NCBI GenBank assembly: GCA_947303085.1
Contig: CAMYXP010000001.1
Span: forward strand, 372,001 to 436,000
Reading direction: 5' to 3'
From: an uncultured Bacteroidales bacterium
GTDB lineage: Bacteria; Bacteroidota; Bacteroidia; Bacteroidales; F082
Length of the DNA stretch: 64,000 bases
Below the pieces are notes generated by a model, which worked only from the letters and a program-made list of their open reading frames with translations, did not search any database and had not been told where the DNA came from. Position 1 is the stretch's first letter, and each line of letters begins with the position of its first letter. The translations under genes were made by a program, and so were the position numbers. Below, in pieces: positions 60,588 through 64,000 of this stretch.

Positions 60588-63500
60588 ATGAACTTTAAAA
60601 AGTTAAATAATTTAGTCGGTTGGTGTGTGTTTTTGATCGCTACAATCGTTTATTTCCTCACCATGGAGCCTACCGTAAGTTGGTGGGACTGTGGTGAGTA
60701 CATCTCCACGGCATATAAACTTCAAGTCGGACACCCGCCAGGAGCACCTACTTTCCAGCTTATCGGCAGGTTTTTCACCTTGTTCGCTTTCGGTGACGTC
60801 ACCAAAGTGGCAATGATGATCAACATCATGTCGTGTCTCTGCTCGAGCTTCACAATTTTGTTCCTTTTCTGGACGATTTCAATGCTTGCGCAAAAGATTT
60901 GGGGCGAGAATATTGCAGTGTTGGCAGCCTCGGCTATCGGCGCATTGGCCTACACTTTCACCGACTCGTTCTGGTTCAACGCTGTGGAAGGCGAGGTTTA
61001 TGCCATGTCGTCGTTGCTGACAGCCATTACGTTCTGGGCAATCCTTAAATGGGAACAGGTGTCGGAAGAGCCGAATCATTACCGTTGGCTTATCTTAATA
61101 GCCTACATCATAGGCTTGTCAATCGGTGTGCACTTGCTGAATTTGCTGACGATTCCGGCAATTGTTTACATTGTCTATTTCAAAAAATACAAATTCTCTT
61201 GGAAGGGATTTATCTGGTCGGGCATCATCGCTGTGACGCTTACAGGCTTCATTCAAGTGATACTTATCCCTGCCATCGTTTCGCTTGCAGGTAACTTCGA
61301 GCTGTTCTTCGTGAATACCATCGGAATGCCGTTCAACTTCGGCACTATATTCTACTTTGTCCTCATTATCGCGTTGATTGTCTGGGGTTTATGGATTACA
61401 ACGAAGAGAAACAAGCCGATTTTGAATACCATCATCCTTTCATTTATGTTTATCCTCATCGGATATTCGTCATTCTTCATGCTGGTGATTCGTGCCAATG
61501 CCAATACACCTATTAATGAAAATGAGCCTAAGGATGCAATTTCGATGCTTTCTTACCTGAAACGTGAGCAATATGGCAGCTGGCCTATCATCTACGGTCC
61601 ATATTACACTGCCAAGCCCTACGACATGACCGAAGGTACACCTATTTATATTAAAGACCACAAGAAAGGAAAATATGTTGAGATTGGCAAAAACATGGGC
61701 GAATATGTCTATGATGACAATGCCATGACTATTTTCCCTCGTATGTGGAACGGCTCAAAGAAAACATATACAAACACTTACGAGCGGTATATCGACAAGT
61801 CGAAGATGAAGGTGACCACTCAGAAGCGTCCTGACGGCACCATTGAACGTGTAATGATTCCTACCTTTGGACAGAATTTGCGCTACTTCATTGATTATCA
61901 ATGCGGTTGGATGTATTGGCGCTATTTCATGTGGAATTTCGTGGGTCGTCAGAACGATACCGAAGGCCAAGGCGAGCTTGAGCATGGCAACTGGGTCAGC
62001 GGCATCGGATTCATTGATAATCCACGACTTGGCAACCAGAAAGACCTTCCGAGAACAATGCAGAGCGCGGCTCACACCGAGTTTTACTTCCTGCCGCTGA
62101 TTCTCGGTCTCGTCGGTCTGTTCTATCAGCTGAAATACGACGCTAAAAACTGCTGGGTAGTGTTCCTGCTCTTCTTCATGACGGGCATCGCCATCATCAT
62201 GTACCTCAACCAAACGCCATATCAGCCGCGTGAACGTGACTATTCATACGCCGGCGCTTTCTACGCCTTCGCGATATGGATGGGCTTCGGCGTGCTGGGA
62301 ATCGTCAATGGATTACAAAAAGTCGTTAAGAATCAGAAGGCTGCGACGGCTGTGGCTACAGTGGCATGTCTGTTCGTCCCTGTTCTGATGGCGGCTCAAG
62401 GCTGGGAAGGCCATAACCGCTCGGGCAAGACTTCGGCTCTCGACTGGGGTAAGAACTACCTCACGGCTTTGCCAGAAAACGCTGTTATTTTCACTCGTGG
62501 CGACAATGATACATTCCCGCTTTGGTATGTCCAGGAGGTTGAAGGCTACCGTACCGATGTCCGTGTGTGCAACTTCATGCTTTCGTCGGGCTATTGGTAT
62601 GTGCATCAGATGGGCAGAAAAATCTATGAATCGGAGAAACTTCCGCTCTCGTTGACACCGGCGCAGTATAACAATGGTGTTAATGAGCAGATTTATATTC
62701 AGGATGTACTCTCAGGCCCTGTCGAGCTTAAAGATGCCATCGATTTCGTGAGGAGCGACAATCCTCGCACCAAGGCTACCGACATGTCGGGCAAGAAAGT
62801 CAACTATCTGCCTGCTCGTAACCTTAAGATTACCGTCGACAAAGAGAAAGTCATCGCCAACGGCATCGTTCCTGAAAGCATGAAAGATCAGATTGTCGAC
62901 GAGATAGTGTGGACCATTCCAGACAAAGTGTCGTATATCACCAAAAACGAGTTAATGCTCCTCGATTTCTTTGCAACTAACAATTGGGATAGATGCGTTT
63001 ATTTCACCAGCTTGAGCGACATCGCCAACGTCCTCGGCATCGACAAATATCTGCATCAGCAGGGACTAGCGCATCGTTTCATGCCTGTTCTCGCTCCTGA
63101 TTATTATAAAGGTGCCGGCGGCGTGTTCATCGATGGCTCATACGACCTTCTCGTGAACAAATCGCGTTGGGGTCGTCTTAATGAGCCTGGTGTCACTATC
63201 GACCCTGAGAGCGTGCGTAATATTTCGTTCATCAAGATGGCGTATATGCGTCTGGCTCAAGCACTTGTGAATCGCAAGAGAGGCGATGAGGCTATTATTG
63301 TTCTCGACAAATGTCAGGAGTTCTTCCCTGACGAGAAGATGCCTTACGGTTTCTATTACGAAGGCTATTTCCCTGATATTTATTACCGTGCCGGCGCTAT
63401 CGAGAAAGGCGATGACGTGATGATGAAAATAGTGGCGAATGCACTCGACGAGCTGCGTTATTATAAAGATTTGGATACGAAATTATACGGTTATTACGAG

Positions 63501-63635
63501 GATTCAATCCGTGAAGCTATAAGCCTTGTTTATACAATGGCCAATACAGCTCAAAAGAATAAACGCTATGATTTGCAACAAGAGATTCAAGATAAGTTGA
63601 ATGAATATAACAACTATTTCTTGTTATATCTCTAA
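60588..63635 (+). CDS. DUF2723 multi-spanning membrane protein, putative GT-C glycosyltransferase
   Basis: This 1015-residue inner-membrane protein has about a dozen helices in the first 600 residues and a large soluble C-terminal domain. The DUF2723 signature is WDCGEYISTAYKLQVGHPPGAP near residues 37-58. The charged first loop with Asp/Glu resembles GT-C enzymes that use lipid-linked sugars, and the family has been linked to protein O-glycosylation in Bacteroidota (from memory, not certain). A second conserved block, NQTPYQPRERDYSYAGAFYAF, lies near 542-562. It forms a unit of its own. Confidence 0.85.
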   Translation: MNFKKLNNLVGWCVFLIATIVYFLTMEPTVSWWDCGEYISTAYKLQVGHPPGAPTFQLIGRFFTLFAFGDVTKVAMMINIMSCLCSSFTILFLFWTISMLAQKIWGENIAVLAASAIGALAYTFTDSFWFNAVEGEVYAMSSLLTAITFWAILKWEQVSEEPNHYRWLILIAYIIGLSIGVHLLNLLTIPAIVYIVYFKKYKFSWKGFIWSGIIAVTLTGFIQVILIPAIVSLAGNFELFFVNTIGMPFNFGTIFYFVLIIALIVWGLWITTKRNKPILNTIILSFMFILIGYSSFFMLVIRANANTPINENEPKDAISMLSYLKREQYGSWPIIYGPYYTAKPYDMTEGTPIYIKDHKKGKYVEIGKNMGEYVYDDNAMTIFPRMWNGSKKTYTNTYERYIDKSKMKVTTQKRPDGTIERVMIPTFGQNLRYFIDYQCGWMYWRYFMWNFVGRQNDTEGQGELEHGNWVSGIGFIDNPRLGNQKDLPRTMQSAAHTEFYFLPLILGLVGLFYQLKYDAKNCWVVFLLFFMTGIAIIMYLNQTPYQPRERDYSYAGAFYAFAIWMGFGVLGIVNGLQKVVKNQKAATAVATVACLFVPVLMAAQGWEGHNRSGKTSALDWGKNYLTALPENAVIFTRGDNDTFPLWYVQEVEGYRTDVRVCNFMLSSGYWYVHQMGRKIYESEKLPLSLTPAQYNNGVNEQIYIQDVLSGPVELKDAIDFVRSDNPRTKATDMSGKKVNYLPARNLKITVDKEKVIANGIVPESMKDQIVDEIVWTIPDKVSYITKNELMLLDFFATNNWDRCVYFTSLSDIANVLGIDKYLHQQGLAHRFMPVLAPDYYKGAGGVFIDGSYDLLVNKSRWGRLNEPGVTIDPESVRNISFIKMAYMRLAQALVNRKRGDEAIIVLDKCQEFFPDEKMPYGFYYEGYFPDIYYRAGAIEKGDDVMMKIVANALDELRYYKDLDTKLYGYYEDSIREAISLVYTMANTAQKNKRYDLQQEIQDKLNEYNNYFLLYL

Positions 63636-63644
63636 AATAGTTTC

Positions 63645-63679
63645 CAGTTAGTCGGTTATTCTGAATAACCGACTAACTG
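63645..63679. terminator. Perfect 16-bp hairpin terminator between the DUF2723 gene and lgt
   Basis: CAGTTAGTCGGTTATT (63645-63660) is the exact complement of 63664-63679 across a 3-nt loop. It serves both convergent genes, though only short T/A runs flank it. Confidence 0.75.
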
Positions 63680-63686
63680 AACAACT

Positions 63687-64000
63687 TTATTCTGTTGTTT
63701 TTTTCTTGTAACTTCTTATTAGGAAATAGACTCCGGCGAGGAAGAACGGAATGCTCAGCCATTGTCCCATGTCGAGAACCATTGAATTTTCAAACTCCAC
63801 CTGCGGTTGTTTGATGAACTCTATGAGTATTCTTGAGCCGAAAATCATGGTGCAGAAGAAACCGAAGAAAAATCCCGGGTGTTTGTTGATGGTGTCTTTC
63901 TTGAAAAACAGATAAAGAAGAATCACAAACACGATCACGCATACCAGTGCTTCATAAATCTGTGTCGGGTGGCATGCCGGGATGGCCTCGATAGGTGTCC
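63687..64000 (-). CDS. lgt: Prolipoprotein diacylglyceryl transferase, C-terminal part (cut by window edge)
   Basis: This membrane enzyme moves a diacylglyceryl group to the lipobox cysteine of prolipoproteins. Only about 103 C-terminal codons are visible, and the frame is open to the right edge, so the 5' part lies outside. Translating the edge gives IPACHPTQIYEAL, the typical Lgt HPTQ-YE motif. Two or three helices and FGSRILIEFIKQPQVEF follow, also diagnostic. It would act on lipoproteins such as the mannosidase and transglutaminase-like protein of this window. Confidence 0.92.
   Translation of the reverse strand, partial: TPIEAIPACHPTQIYEALVCVIVFVILLYLFFKKDTINKHPGFFFGFFCTMIFGSRILIEFIKQPQVEFENSMVLDMGQWLSIPFFLAGVYFLIRSYKKKTTE

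Overview
The window is chromosomal DNA from a member of the Bacteroidota, probably an uncultured Bacteroidales. Many genes follow the Bacteroidota -7 element TAnnTTTG, several with an upstream TTTG about 20 nt away, and there are no convincing Shine-Dalgarno sites. Two secreted proteins end in type IX secretion (T9SS) sorting domains. The protein families (SDR-type threonine dehydrogenase, DUF2147, DUF389, DUF2723, GldA-like ATPase) fit the same phylum. No insertion sequence, prophage, CRISPR array or rRNA operon was found, and no stretch over 300 bases lacks a gene.

Left part (1-29956): housekeeping genes in short operons. In order these are a DUF2147 protein and a DUF389 membrane protein, a CaCA antiporter, threonine catabolism (tdh-kbl) divergent from cysS, the rplM-rpsI-rpsB-tsf operon, a GldA-like ATPase, metK behind a candidate SAM-II riboswitch, a T9SS-exported M28 peptidase, mutS2 divergent from cutC and a GH2 beta-mannosidase, lepA divergent from gap, relA/spoT, purA, an ATP-grasp protein and a transglutaminase-like lipoprotein. 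Small palindromic elements interrupt two coding sequences in frame, and near-tandem AT-rich heptads follow several stop codons.

Centre (29935-54410): one leftward block of 24 genes, almost all overlapping or spaced by a few bases. It is an aryl-polyene / flexirubin-like type II polyketide cluster. A tyrosine ammonia-lyase closely resembling the Flavobacterium johnsoniae enzyme would make 4-coumarate. Two acyl carrier proteins, three cysteine-bearing ketosynthases, two ketosynthase-like proteins lacking the nucleophile, a ketoreductase, two half-active hotdog dehydratases and a thioesterase would build the polyene. A methyltransferase, a glycosyltransferase and three acyltransferase domains would decorate or lipid-anchor it. 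A LolA-like carrier and an MMPL exporter would move it to the outer membrane. Unusual parts are a 991-residue tandem fusion of two phytoene-desaturase-type oxidoreductases, an MMPL-acyltransferase-Rossmann fusion, a cobalamin-type radical SAM protein and a PaaK-like ligase that may activate the starter. No DarA/DarB-type resorcinol genes are present, so the product is more likely an aryl polyene lipid than a true flexirubin.

Right part (54523-64000): a second T9SS-sorted protein sits just downstream of rimP-nusA-infB. That operon is preceded by tRNA-Gln with a terminator-like hairpin in between. A DUF2723 membrane protein follows, and the C-terminal part of lgt runs off the right edge.
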